Shown here piece by piece: positions 55,753-63,247 of a stretch of DNA of 64,000 bases; position 1 is the stretch's first letter, and each line of letters opens with the position of its first letter. The translations under genes and the position numbers were made by a program. Source of the DNA: Paractinoplanes ovalisporus (GTDB lineage Bacteria > Actinomycetota > Actinomycetes > Mycobacteriales > Micromonosporaceae); the NCBI RefSeq assembly GCF_016834655.1, contig NZ_JAENHP010000005.1, positions 248,001 to 312,000 on the forward strand. The letters are read 5' to 3'. Under the pieces are notes generated by a model, which was given only the letters and a program-made list of their open reading frames with translations, ran no database searches and was not told the origin of the DNA.

Positions 55753-58201
55753 CCCCCGGTCCGGCGGTCAGCAACGCCCGCGCCCGCAACAGCCCGCACA
55801 TCGCGGCCGTCCAGCCCTGCCGGGCCGCGACCGCCTCGGCGCCGGCCCGCGCCAGCACCCGCCGGCCCTCCTCGATCTCGCCCGCACCGGCCAGCGCCGC
55901 CCCGAGCGACATCGTGGCCGCGGGCAGGATCCACTCCTCGCCGATCGCCCGGGCCGCCTCCATCGAGCGGTGGGCGGGAGCGACCGCCCGGTCGAAGTCG
56001 CCGCGGAACGACCAGTACAGCGACTCGTAGTAGGCGCCCTGCGCGGCCACGATCTCGCCCTCATGGTCGGGGTGGTCGCGCAGGACCTCCAGCCCCGCGT
56101 AGAGGTCGTCGGTCGCACCCAGGTCACCGCTCATGTAGCGCAGCAGGCTCGCGCTGAGAAAGGCCCGCGCCCGGTCGGTGGCCGCGCCGTCCGGGGCGGC
56201 GGCCAGCACCGCCCGCAGCAGCGGCAGCCCGTCGGCGACCAGGCCGCCGCGGAACCAGAACCACTCCAGCAGCCCGGCCGTGCGCAACGCGGTGGCCGGT
56301 CGGGCCCGCAGGTCGTGCTGAATGCCCGTACGCAGGTTGGGCAGTTCCCGGTTGAGCACCCGGATCGAGTGGGCCGACCGCTCCCCGCGCAGCAGCGGTG
56401 CGTGATGCTCGACCAGCCCACGCACCCAGGCCGCGTGCCGTTCCCGGCTGCCGGACGGGTCGGGGTCATGCTGGCGGCACCAGGCCCGCACGATCTCGAG
56501 CAGGCGGTAGCGGGCCGGCGTGACGGTCGTGTCGGCGGCCACGACCGAGCGCGCGACCAGCGCCGACAGGGCGTCCAGGTCGTCGTCGACGGCCGACAGC
56601 GGGAAACCGCCCTCGAACGGCCACAACCGCAGCAGCAGGGCCCGGTCGTGGGCCCCGAGCAGGTCGACGCTCCAGGCCACCGCGGCCTCCAGCGTCTCGT
56701 GCGGGGCGAGCGCGCCCCGCGGCACCGGGCCCAGCGCCGGGAACCGGTCGTGCAGCATGTCCAGCAGCTCGGCCAGGCCCAGCACGCGGGCCCGGGCGGC
56801 GGCCAGTTCGAGCGCGAGCGGGATGCCGTCGAGGGCCGCGGCCAGCCGGGCCAGCGTCGCCGACTCGGCCTCGTCGGGGCGCCAGCCGGGGCGTACGCCG
56901 GTGATCCGGTCGGTCAGCAACGCGATCGCGTCGGCGGCGGGCAGCGGCGCGACCGGCAGCAGCCGTTCCCCGTCGACCGCGAGCGGTTCCCGGCTGGTGG
57001 CCAGCACCCGCAGGCCCGGGCAGCGGGTCAGCAGCTCCAGCGCCAGGGCGGCGGCCGCGGCCACCACGTGCTCGCAGTTGTCGAGCAGCAGCAGACCCGG
57101 CCGGTCACCCAGGGCGGTGGCGATCGCGTCGGTCGTCGCCCCGCGCACCCCCATGGCGGCGGCGACGGCGGCCGGCAGCAGCGCGGGCTCGGTCACGTCG
57201 GCCAGCCGGACGAACCACGGATCACCCGCGGCGGCGTACTCGACCGCCAGCCGCGTCTTGCCTGCCCCGCCCGGACCGACCAGCGTGACCAGGCGCGCGG
57301 TCTGCAGCAGCCCGGCGAGAGCCGCCAGCTCGGTGGTGCGCCCGAAGAAGTGCGACAGCGGCCGTACGGCGGGAGCGGGCCGGGACGGCAGCAGAAGTCC
57401 CGGATCCTGGGCCAGCAGCCGGCCCTCGAGGCTCTGCAGCGCCGGACCGGGGTCGATGCCGAGGTCGTCGGCGAGCCGCTGCCGCACCCGGCGCAGCGCG
57501 GCCAGAGCCTCGGCCTGCCGCCCACCGCGATAGAGGGCCAGGATCAAAAGCTCCCAACGGCGTTCCCGGTACGGTTCGGCGCGCACCGCCGCTTCCAGGC
57601 CGCCCACCACGCCGGGCGCGTCACCGGTGGCGAGACGGGCGGCCAGACGCTCCTCCTCGGCGACCGCCCGCAGCTCGTCCAGCGGGGTACGGGCGTACGT
57701 GTGGGGAAGGTCGGCATAGGCGTCGCCCCGCCACCGGGCCAGCGCCGCGTCGAACCGCCGTACGGCCTCACCGGGACGCTCGTCGGCCAGCAGTTCCCGG
57801 CCCCGGCGCACGTCGGCCGCGAACCGGGCGGCGTCGGTGTCGTCCACGGCGAGGCGGTAACCCTCGCCGGCCCGGGGGAGAGCCGCGTGGCCCAGCGTGC
57901 GGCGCAGCCGGGAGACGTACGCCTGAACGGAAGACGTGGGATTGGCGGGCGCGTCGTCACCCCAGATCGCGTCGGCCAGCGAGTCTTCGGTCACGGGGCG
58001 GCCCTCGGCCGCGAGCAGGGCGGTGACCAGGCGGCGCGGCAGCGGACCGCCCAGGTCGGCCGGCACCCCGTCCACCTCGACCTCGGTGGCGCCGAGCACC
58101 TTGCCGATCAGCACGCGCCCGTGTCCGGCCTGTTCCTGCACGGGTTCGCCGCGGTTGGCCTGTTCCTGCACGGGTTCGCCGCGGTTGGCCTGTTCCTGCA
58201 C
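55694..58201 (-). CDS. AfsR/SARP-type transcriptional regulator with ATPase domain (frameshifted 3' end)
   Basis: Main frame of 835 residues. An N-terminal 30-bp-repeat-encoded tail (QEQANRGEPV twice, then QEQAGHGR) is followed by an OmpR-like winged helix (about 30-120), the bacterial transcriptional activator domain BTAD (125-270), an NB-ARC ATPase with Walker A GPGGAGKT (near 309) and Walker B LLLLDNCEH, and TPR-like helices. Such proteins activate genes by binding direct heptamer repeats. GTG 58201 is 7 nt after TATGCT on the minus strand; GTG 58141 or 58114 would omit the repeats. The frame breaks at a G6 run near 55755. A heptamer array lies in the divergent gap to the hemerythrin gene. 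Confidence 0.85.
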   Translation of the reverse strand: MQEQANRGEPVQEQANRGEPVQEQAGHGRVLIGKVLGATEVEVDGVPADLGGPLPRRLVTALLAAEGRPVTEDSLADAIWGDDAPANPTSSVQAYVSRLRRTLGHAALPRAGEGYRLAVDDTDAARFAADVRRGRELLADERPGEAVRRFDAALARWRGDAYADLPHTYARTPLDELRAVAEEERLAARLATGDAPGVVGGLEAAVRAEPYRERRWELLILALYRGGRQAEALAALRRVRQRLADDLGIDPGPALQSLEGRLLAQDPGLLLPSRPAPAVRPLSHFFGRTTELAALAGLLQTARLVTLVGPGGAGKTRLAVEYAAAGDPWFVRLADVTEPALLPAAVAAAMGVRGATTDAIATALGDRPGLLLLDNCEHVVAAAAALALELLTRCPGLRVLATSREPLAVDGERLLPVAPLPAADAIALLTDRITGVRPGWRPDEAESATLARLAAALDGIPLALELAAARARVLGLAELLDMLHDRFPALGPVPRGALAPHETLEAAVAWSVDLLGAHDRALLLRLWPFEGGFPLSAVDDDLDALSALVARSVVAADTTVTPARYRLLEIVRAWCRQHDPDPSGSRERHAAWVRGLVEHHAPLLRGERSAHSIRVLNRELPNLRTGIQHDLRARPATALRTAGLLEWFWFRGGLVADGLPLLRAVLAAAPDGAATDRARAFLSASLLRYMSGDLGATDDLYAGLEVLRDHPDHEGEIVAAQGAYYESLYWSFRGDFDRAVAPAHRSMEAARAIGEEWILPAATMSLGAALAGAGEIEEGRRVLARAGAEAVAARQGWTAAMCGLLRARALLTAGPGGAGSARGGAHRRTGSSGSF

Positions 58202-58205
58202 GGGT
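58129..58205 (-). repeat. 30-bp in-frame tandem repeat at the regulator start
   Basis: Two identical 30-bp units (58129-58158, 58159-58188; plus-strand start CCTGTTCCTGCACGGG) and 17 bp of a third. Each contains an in-phase GTG, so three possible starts exist. The unit encodes QEQANRGEPV. Confidence 0.95.
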
Positions 58206-58218
58206 CAGAGCATAGGAG

Positions 58219-58247
58219 TGCAGGCCGCTTGCAGGCAGTCTGCAAGA
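58219..58247 (+). promoter_or_regulatory. SARP/AfsR-type operator: three heptamers in an 11-bp register
   Basis: TGCAGGC (58219), TGCAGGC (58230) and TGCAAGA (58241), separated by 4 bp each. The last ends 9 bp before the predicted hemerythrin -10 (GACCTT, 58257-58262). The segment also contains a perfect dyad CTTGCAG-N5-CTGCAAG (58228-58246). Confidence 0.65.
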
Positions 58248-58256
58248 CGACCCTGC

Positions 58257-58262
58257 GACCTT
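58257..58262 (+). promoter_or_regulatory. Leaderless -10 (GACCTT) of the hemerythrin gene
   Basis: GACCTT, 6 nt, ATG 58269. It differs from TAnnnT at the first base, as expected for a promoter that needs an activator. Confidence 0.5.
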
Positions 58263-58268
58263 GAGCGC

Positions 58269-58934
58269 ATGACTTCGACCACGACCTCCGAACGCACCGA
58301 CACCTGGGACATGATCATGGTTCACCGGGTGTTCCGGCGCGAGTTCCGCATCATGCCGGCGCTGGTCCGCGCGGTGACACCGGGCGACACGGCCCGCGCC
58401 GAGGTGCTCGGCGAACACCTGGCCAACGTCGCGCTCGGCCTCCACCACCATCACACGGCCGAGGACGAGCTGGTCTGGCCGCTCATGCTCGAACGCGCCC
58501 GCATGCACGCCGACCTGATCAACCGGATGGAGGCGCAGCACGAACGCCTCCACGAGCCGCTCGCCCGCATCGACGAGATGCTGCCGCGGTGGCGGGCCCG
58601 GGCGCTGGCCGCCGACCGGGACGCGCTGGCCGACGTGATCGCCGAGGCGGCGGCCGCCCTCGACGAGCACCTGGCCGACGAGGAACGTGAGGTGCTGCCG
58701 CTCATCGAGCACCACCTCACGCCCGCCGAGTGGAAGGCCGTGGGTGACCGCGGCAAGGAGGTCATCCCCAAGGGGAAGATGGCCCTGGTCTTCCTGGGCG
58801 CCGTCCTCGAGGAGGCGTCCGACGCCGAGCGCCGGCGGTTCCTGGCCGAGCTGCCGGTGGCCGCGCGGGTGCTGTGGCGGCTCACCGGGGAACGGACCTA
58901 CGCCGCGGCGCGGGACCGGATCCGGCGCGGTTAG
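58269..58934 (+). CDS. Hemerythrin-domain protein
   Basis: 221 residues. Four-helix hemerythrin-like domain with histidine/glutamate ligands in IMVHRVFRREF, LGLHHHHTAEDELVWP, QHERLHEPL and LDEHLADEEREVLPLIEHHL, which suit a di-iron site for O2, NO or redox sensing. The C-terminal third is helical. It is divergent from the AfsR-type regulator with a heptamer array between them, so it is the likely target. The ATG is leaderless. Confidence 0.92.
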   Translation: MTSTTTSERTDTWDMIMVHRVFRREFRIMPALVRAVTPGDTARAEVLGEHLANVALGLHHHHTAEDELVWPLMLERARMHADLINRMEAQHERLHEPLARIDEMLPRWRARALAADRDALADVIAEAAAALDEHLADEEREVLPLIEHHLTPAEWKAVGDRGKEVIPKGKMALVFLGAVLEEASDAERRRFLAELPVAARVLWRLTGERTYAAARDRIRRG

Positions 58935-58971
58935 GCGCCGGATCGCTCGGCTGCGTCGCGCTGCTTCCCTG

Positions 58972-59145
58972 CTCCGGCGCGCTGCTTTCCTTGGCTTGGC
59001 GGGCCGCTTTCTTCCTCCGGCGCGCTGTTTCCCTCGGCTTGGTGGGCCGCTTCCTTGCTCCGGCGCGCTGCTTCCCTCGGCGGCGGCGTGCTGCTTCCTT
59101 GCTCCGGCGCGCTGCCTTCCTTGGCGTGGCGTGCCGCTTGGCTCT
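58972..59145. repeat. 43/44-bp tandem repeat, four units
   Basis: CTCCGGCGCGCTG starts units at 58972, 59015, 59058 and 59102, each followed by a TTCC(T/C)(T/C)GGC stretch and GCCGCTT-like bases. It fills the gap between the convergent hemerythrin and SAM-hydrolase genes and touches the latter's stop. Confidence 0.9.
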
Positions 59146-59920
59146 AGCGGGTTGCGATCTTGACGGTGTCGCCGGGGCGTACCGAGAGGACGACGACGGC
59201 GCGGCCGTTGTTCACGGCGATCGCGACGTGACCGGCCGAGTCTTCGAAGACCAGCAGGCCACCCTTGTCGACGTCGGCGAACGTGCTGCCCAGGTGGGCG
59301 CTGACCGTGGCGTTGACCACCAGATCGGCGCCGAGGCCGCGCAACATGTCGCCGGTCGCCGCCAGCTGCACGTTGCCGAACCGGTCGACGGTCAGCACCT
59401 CGGCTTCCAACCAGCCGTCGCCGACCGTGACGACGGGGTCGGGAAGGCGTACGAGGGAATGCCTGTCGATCTCATCGCCCAGCTCGGACGGCTTGCCGCC
59501 GAGGGCGAGACGCGCCGCCGCCGGGGCGAAGACGTCACGCCCGTGGAAAGTGCTGGAGATGGCACCCTCGCCGCGGATCTCGTGCGCCGCCTCGACGCCG
59601 CCCAGCGCCTCGGCGGCCCAGATCAGCACGCCGTTGTCGGGGCCGACGAGCAGACCGTTGGGGGTGGTGACCACGACACCGCGGCGCGACGTGCCCACGC
59701 CGGGGTCGACCACGGCGACGTGCACACTCGGCGGCAGGTGAGGCGCCGTCTGGGCCAGCACCGCGGCGCCGCGGGCGACGTCGGCCGGCGGCACGTGATG
59801 GGTGACGTCGATGACGCGCACCTCGGGCGCGATGCGGGCGATCGATCCGTGGCACGCCGCGACGAACCCGTCGAACGTTCCATAGTCGGTGGTGAGGCTG
59901 ATCCATGCGTACGCGGCCAT
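59144..59920 (-). CDS. SAM hydrolase / SAM hydroxide adenosyltransferase family (DUF62)
   Basis: 258 residues. The family splits S-adenosylmethionine into adenosine and methionine using activated water and is related to fluorinases and chlorinases. The N-terminal LTTDYGTFDGFVA, VDPGVGTSRRG, GPDNGVL and TFHGRDVFAPAAA motifs are present, and the C-terminal beta-barrel begins near residue 175 (VDRFGNVQL). ATG 59920 lies 8 nt after TAACGT on the minus strand. The role of SAM hydrolysis in the cell is not settled. Confidence 0.92.
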   Translation of the reverse strand: MAAYAWISLTTDYGTFDGFVAACHGSIARIAPEVRVIDVTHHVPPADVARGAAVLAQTAPHLPPSVHVAVVDPGVGTSRRGVVVTTPNGLLVGPDNGVLIWAAEALGGVEAAHEIRGEGAISSTFHGRDVFAPAAARLALGGKPSELGDEIDRHSLVRLPDPVVTVGDGWLEAEVLTVDRFGNVQLAATGDMLRGLGADLVVNATVSAHLGSTFADVDKGGLLVFEDSAGHVAIAVNNGRAVVVLSVRPGDTVKIATR

Positions 59921-59928
59921 GGTGAGAA

Positions 59929-59934
59929 ACGTTA
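59929..59934 (-). promoter_or_regulatory. Near-leaderless -10 (TAACGT) of the SAM hydrolase gene
   Basis: TAACGT, 8 nt, ATG 59920 on the minus strand. Confidence 0.5.
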
Positions 59935-59992
59935 CTGCCTTGCTACGGATCGTGTGTGGCAGGTTCCACAGGGCGCGCCGGGAGCGATCTGG

Positions 59993-59998
59993 CAGGGT
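59993..59998 (+). promoter_or_regulatory. Leaderless -10 (CAGGGT) of the LLM oxidoreductase gene
   Basis: CAGGGT, 6 nt, ATG 60005. Decides for the ATG over the GTG at 60002. Confidence 0.5.
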
Positions 59999-60004
59999 TG
60001 GGTG

Positions 60005-60931
60005 ATGCGTCTCGTGATCTTCACCGAGCCCCAGCAAGGGGCAAGCCACGACGACCTGCGCAAGGTCGCGCAGACCGCCGAGGCCAGCGGATACGACGGG
60101 TTCTTCCGCTCCGACCACTACGTGACGATGGGCGGCGACGGCCGGCCCGGCCCCAGCGACGCGTGGCTCACCCTGGCCGCGCTCGCCGTGCAGACTTCGC
60201 GGATCCGGCTCGGCACGCTCGTCACGTCCGCGACCTTCCGGCTGCCCGGCCCGCTGGCCGTCGCGGTCGCGCAGGCCGACCAGATGAGCGGCGGGCGCAT
60301 CGAGTTCGGGCTCGGCGGCGGGTGGTTCGAGGCGGAGCACACCGCGTACGGAATCCCGTTCCCGCCCGTGGGCGAGCGTTTCGACCGGCTCGAGGAGCAG
60401 CTCGAGATCATCACCGGGCTGTGGTCGACGCCGGTCGGGAGCACGTACGACTTCCAGGGCAAGTACTACCAGCTCAACGACTCGCCGGCGCTGCCCAAAC
60501 CGGCCCAGTCGCCGCGCCCGCCGGTGATCGTGGGCGGCCACGGCAAGAAGCGGACCCCCGCGCTGGCGGCCCGCTACGCCGACGAGTTCAACGTCCCGTT
60601 CTCCAAGATCAGCGACGTGGCGCCCACGTTCCAGCGGGTGCGGGCGGCGTCAGAGGCCATCGGCCGTACGGCGTTGCCGACGTTCTCGGCCGCAGCGGTC
60701 CTCTGCGTCGGCCGCGACGACGCCGAGGTGCGCCGCCGGGCCGCCGCGATCGGCCGCGAGGTCGAAGAGATGCGCGAGAACGGCGGCGTGGTCGGCACTC
60801 CGGCCGAGGCCGTCGAGATCATCGAGGCCTACCGGGCGGCCGGTGCCTCCCGCCTGTTCCTGCAGGTCCTCGATCTGAGCGACCTCGACCACATCGAGCT
60901 GGTCGCCGCCGAGGTGGCGTCGAAGCTCTAG
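60005..60931 (+). CDS. LLM-class flavin/F420-dependent oxidoreductase
   Basis: Luciferase-like monooxygenase fold, 308 residues, (beta/alpha)8 barrel. GYDGFFRSDHYVTM, TSRIRLGTLVTSATFRLPGPLAV (bulge for the deazaflavin/flavin), GRIEFGLGGGWFEAEH and PPVIVGGHGKKRTP are family hallmarks of the F420-dependent branch, which is abundant in actinomycetes. The substrate is unknown. The gene is leaderless and followed by a hairpin. Confidence 0.92.
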   Translation: MRLVIFTEPQQGASHDDLRKVAQTAEASGYDGFFRSDHYVTMGGDGRPGPSDAWLTLAALAVQTSRIRLGTLVTSATFRLPGPLAVAVAQADQMSGGRIEFGLGGGWFEAEHTAYGIPFPPVGERFDRLEEQLEIITGLWSTPVGSTYDFQGKYYQLNDSPALPKPAQSPRPPVIVGGHGKKRTPALAARYADEFNVPFSKISDVAPTFQRVRAASEAIGRTALPTFSAAAVLCVGRDDAEVRRRAAAIGREVEEMRENGGVVGTPAEAVEIIEAYRAAGASRLFLQVLDLSDLDHIELVAAEVASKL

Positions 60932-60939
60932 TTTCCCGA

Positions 60940-60969
60940 CCGGCGCCCACCTCCACGGGTGGGCGCCGG
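60940..60969 (+). terminator. Hairpin terminator after the LLM gene
   Basis: CCGGCGCCCACC / GGTGGGCGCCGG, a perfect 12-bp stem with loop TCCACG, 9 nt after the stop and without a U-tract. The remaining gap to 61119 is a C/T-rich, degenerate repeat-like stretch with no gene. Confidence 0.75.
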
Positions 60970-61119
60970 CCGCCGTCCCGTCGTCCTGCTGCCGCCTGCT
61001 TCTGCGTGATCGGCCGCCATTTCGGTTCCGCCTGCTGCCGCTCGCTTTCGCGCGGTCGGCTGCTGTCCCTTCCGTCCCGCGCCGCTTGCTTCCGTCTGGC
61101 TGGCTGCTGGGTCCCGGTT

Positions 61120-61905
61120 TCAGGCGGGCTGGAAACGGGCGCGGTTCGCCTCGGCCCAGGCTCGGAACGTCGCCGGGCGGCGCCCGAGGATTCGCTCGAC
61201 GTCGTCGGTGAGGACGGCGTTGCGGCCCTCGCGGACGAACCGGGCGCCCTCCGCGAAGACCCCGATCTCCCCGGCGTCCATGTCCTTCGTCGTGGCCCCG
61301 CCGCCGATGACTTCGCCGAGAATCGCCACCTGTTCGGGCACCGTGATCAGCTCGGGCCCGGTCAGCGTGTAGGTCTGTCCATCGTGGTCATCACCGGTCA
61401 GCGCCTCGGCTGCCACGGCCGCGATGTCGGCCGGGTCGATCACACCCTGCTGCCCGTCACCCCAGAAGTTCGGCACCGGCCGGCCGCTCCGCAGATCGTC
61501 GGCCCAGGCCAGCGAGTTGGAGGCGAAGGTCGTCGGCCGCAGGATCGTCCACACCAGCCCGCTGCGGCGAACCGCCTCCTCACCCGGCTGATGCCAACTA
61601 CCCAGTTGGTTGTCCGGTACGGGCGTTTCGGGAGTCCCGATGGCCGACAACTTCACCACTCGCCCGATCCCGTTGGCCCGGGCCGCCTCGAGATAACGCC
61701 GGTCGTGCTCGACGATCTCGGGCCCAGGCGGCGCGACAAGATAGATCGCCTCGGCCGGAACGATCGAGGTGCTGACCGCGAGCCCGTCCCGCACGGCGAC
61801 CTTGGACGGATCCCGCGTGACGGCGGTGACCTCCCGTCCCCGCGCGAGCAGCGTCTCGACCAGGGCGGAGCCGGTGGTGCCGGTGGCACCGAGTACCAGA
61901 ATCAT
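61120..61905 (-). CDS. NmrA-like NAD(P)-binding protein
   Basis: 261-residue atypical SDR. The N-terminal MILVLGATGTTGSALVETLLARG has the GxxGxxG dinucleotide motif; VVKLSAIG and WTILRPTTFASN follow. It lacks the YxxxK catalytic pair, as NmrA/azoreductase-type redox sensors do. It is probably a redox-dependent regulator or quinone/azo reductase. It is divergent from the AraC gene, which may regulate it. A GATCGT hexamer 7 nt before the ATG is compatible with leaderless expression. Confidence 0.88.
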   Translation of the reverse strand: MILVLGATGTTGSALVETLLARGREVTAVTRDPSKVAVRDGLAVSTSIVPAEAIYLVAPPGPEIVEHDRRYLEAARANGIGRVVKLSAIGTPETPVPDNQLGSWHQPGEEAVRRSGLVWTILRPTTFASNSLAWADDLRSGRPVPNFWGDGQQGVIDPADIAAVAAEALTGDDHDGQTYTLTGPELITVPEQVAILGEVIGGGATTKDMDAGEIGVFAEGARFVREGRNAVLTDDVERILGRRPATFRAWAEANRARFQPA

Positions 61906-61979
61906 GCTCCTCACGATCGTGGCCCCGCCCCACATCCGTATTGGAACTTTCGGCACTGCCCGCCCACCGTTCCCCCGGC

Positions 61980-61985
61980 TAGCGT
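61980..61985 (+). promoter_or_regulatory. Leaderless -10 (TAGCGT) of the AraC gene
   Basis: TAGCGT, 6 nt, ATG 61992. Confidence 0.65.
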
Positions 61986-61991
61986 GGTCCC

Positions 61992-62942
61992 ATGCTGGCC
62001 GACGTCGAGGTGGTATCGGGCCTGACCGACAGCGCCACCGTGGTCCAGATCCCCGACCCGGCGACGGCGCTCGCTTTCCGCACGACCGCTTCCGGCCGGA
62101 GCGACCTGTTCGTCGTGGGCCCGCGCACGAGGGGCCGCTACCACGCGGGCAAGGGCGTCCCGGTCTGCGTACGCCTCCGCTTGCGGCCCGGAGTGGCCCG
62201 GGCCCTCTTCGGCATCCCGATCCAGGCGCTGGCCGACCGAACCGTCCGGATAACCGACCTCTGGGGCACCGACGGCGCCGCCCTGACCGCCTCCTTGAAG
62301 GCGGCCGCCCCCGACACCGCTCGTGTGCTCGACCTCTTGCAGAACGCGGTCGGTTCCCGTCTCGGCTTCCCCACCGAGGGCGCATTCCCGTCGCGCGCAC
62401 CCCGTCCGCCCGACCCGTTCACACCGACAGCCACCGCGCAGCCAGTTCCCACGAGAGCCGACAGCCAGTTCAGCGTTCCGGCCGGGGCAGCGCTGTTCGG
62501 CGCTTCGGCCGGCGCGGTGGGGGTCGGCAGCCCGGCCGGCGCGATCCGGGTCGACAGCTCGCCCGAAGTTGCGGCAGCGGAGGCCTGGGCACCGGACGAC
62601 GGTTTGCTGGCCGCGGCCGTGCGGTCGTTGTCGGGCGGTTCGCGGCGCCTCGCCGACGCCGCTGTCGACCTGGGCGTGAGCGAACGACACCTGCGCAACG
62701 TCTTCGCCCGCGAGATCGGCCTGTCGCCCAAACACTTCGCCCGCATCACCCGCCTGCGCCGCGTGCTCGAAGAGGCCGGCACCCGCCAGTGGTCATCCCT
62801 GGCTGACGACGCCGGCTTCTTCGACCAGGCCCACATGATCAGCGACTTCCGTGCCTTCATGGGCGTGACACCCGCCGCCTTCACCGCCGGCCGCCTCCCG
62901 CCCACCACCCCCTGCAGCGAGCTGACCCGCCTCACCGGCTGA
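61992..62942 (+). CDS. AraC-family transcriptional regulator
   Basis: 316 residues. The N-terminal half (about 1-110) is the DUF6597-like ligand-sensing region seen in many actinomycete AraC proteins, followed by a low-complexity Pro/Ala linker (about 125-195). The C-terminal double HTH (RRLADAAVDLGVSERHLRNVFAREIGLSPKHFARITRLRR, then WSSLADDAGFFDQAHMISDFRAFMGVTPAAF) is complete. It is divergent from the NmrA-like gene, 86 bp apart, and is its likely regulator. The gene is leaderless. Confidence 0.93.
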   Translation: MLADVEVVSGLTDSATVVQIPDPATALAFRTTASGRSDLFVVGPRTRGRYHAGKGVPVCVRLRLRPGVARALFGIPIQALADRTVRITDLWGTDGAALTASLKAAAPDTARVLDLLQNAVGSRLGFPTEGAFPSRAPRPPDPFTPTATAQPVPTRADSQFSVPAGAALFGASAGAVGVGSPAGAIRVDSSPEVAAAEAWAPDDGLLAAAVRSLSGGSRRLADAAVDLGVSERHLRNVFAREIGLSPKHFARITRLRRVLEEAGTRQWSSLADDAGFFDQAHMISDFRAFMGVTPAAFTAGRLPPTTPCSELTRLTG

Positions 62943-63247
62943 CCTCGGCGACGACCCGGACCGTGCGAATCGACTCGGCCCGATCACCTGCCCGATCTGA
63001 CCCACCGCCGGTCCTCCCCAGCCGGGGTGGGTCGGTGCATCACCGGCTGATCGCACCCATATCCCCATAGGCCAACCCTCGTGCGGTGTCTTCATCGGCT
63101 GACCGCACCCGAACACCGGCGACAACGTCTTCCTCGATCATCACCGGGTCCCGCCGCCCGCCGGTCCTGTTGCCCGAGCAGGGCCGGCGATCACCGGAGG
63201 TCAACCTTCGAGGGGCAGGCCACGGGCGTCTTCGTTCCAGGAGACGA
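62943..63247. other. Gene-free stretch between araC-like gene and lhr
   Basis: 305 bases between convergent genes. It holds two similar patches, each ending CGGCTGA-CGCACCC (near 63034 and 63096), and GC-rich inverted segments such as CCCACC...GGTGGG. No credible gene, promoter or U-tract terminator is seen. Confidence 0.5.

Noticed and set aside
62793..63125. 110-codon minus-strand frame over the end of the AraC gene
   Set aside because: Overlaps a strongly supported gene, translation is low complexity and no start signal is present.
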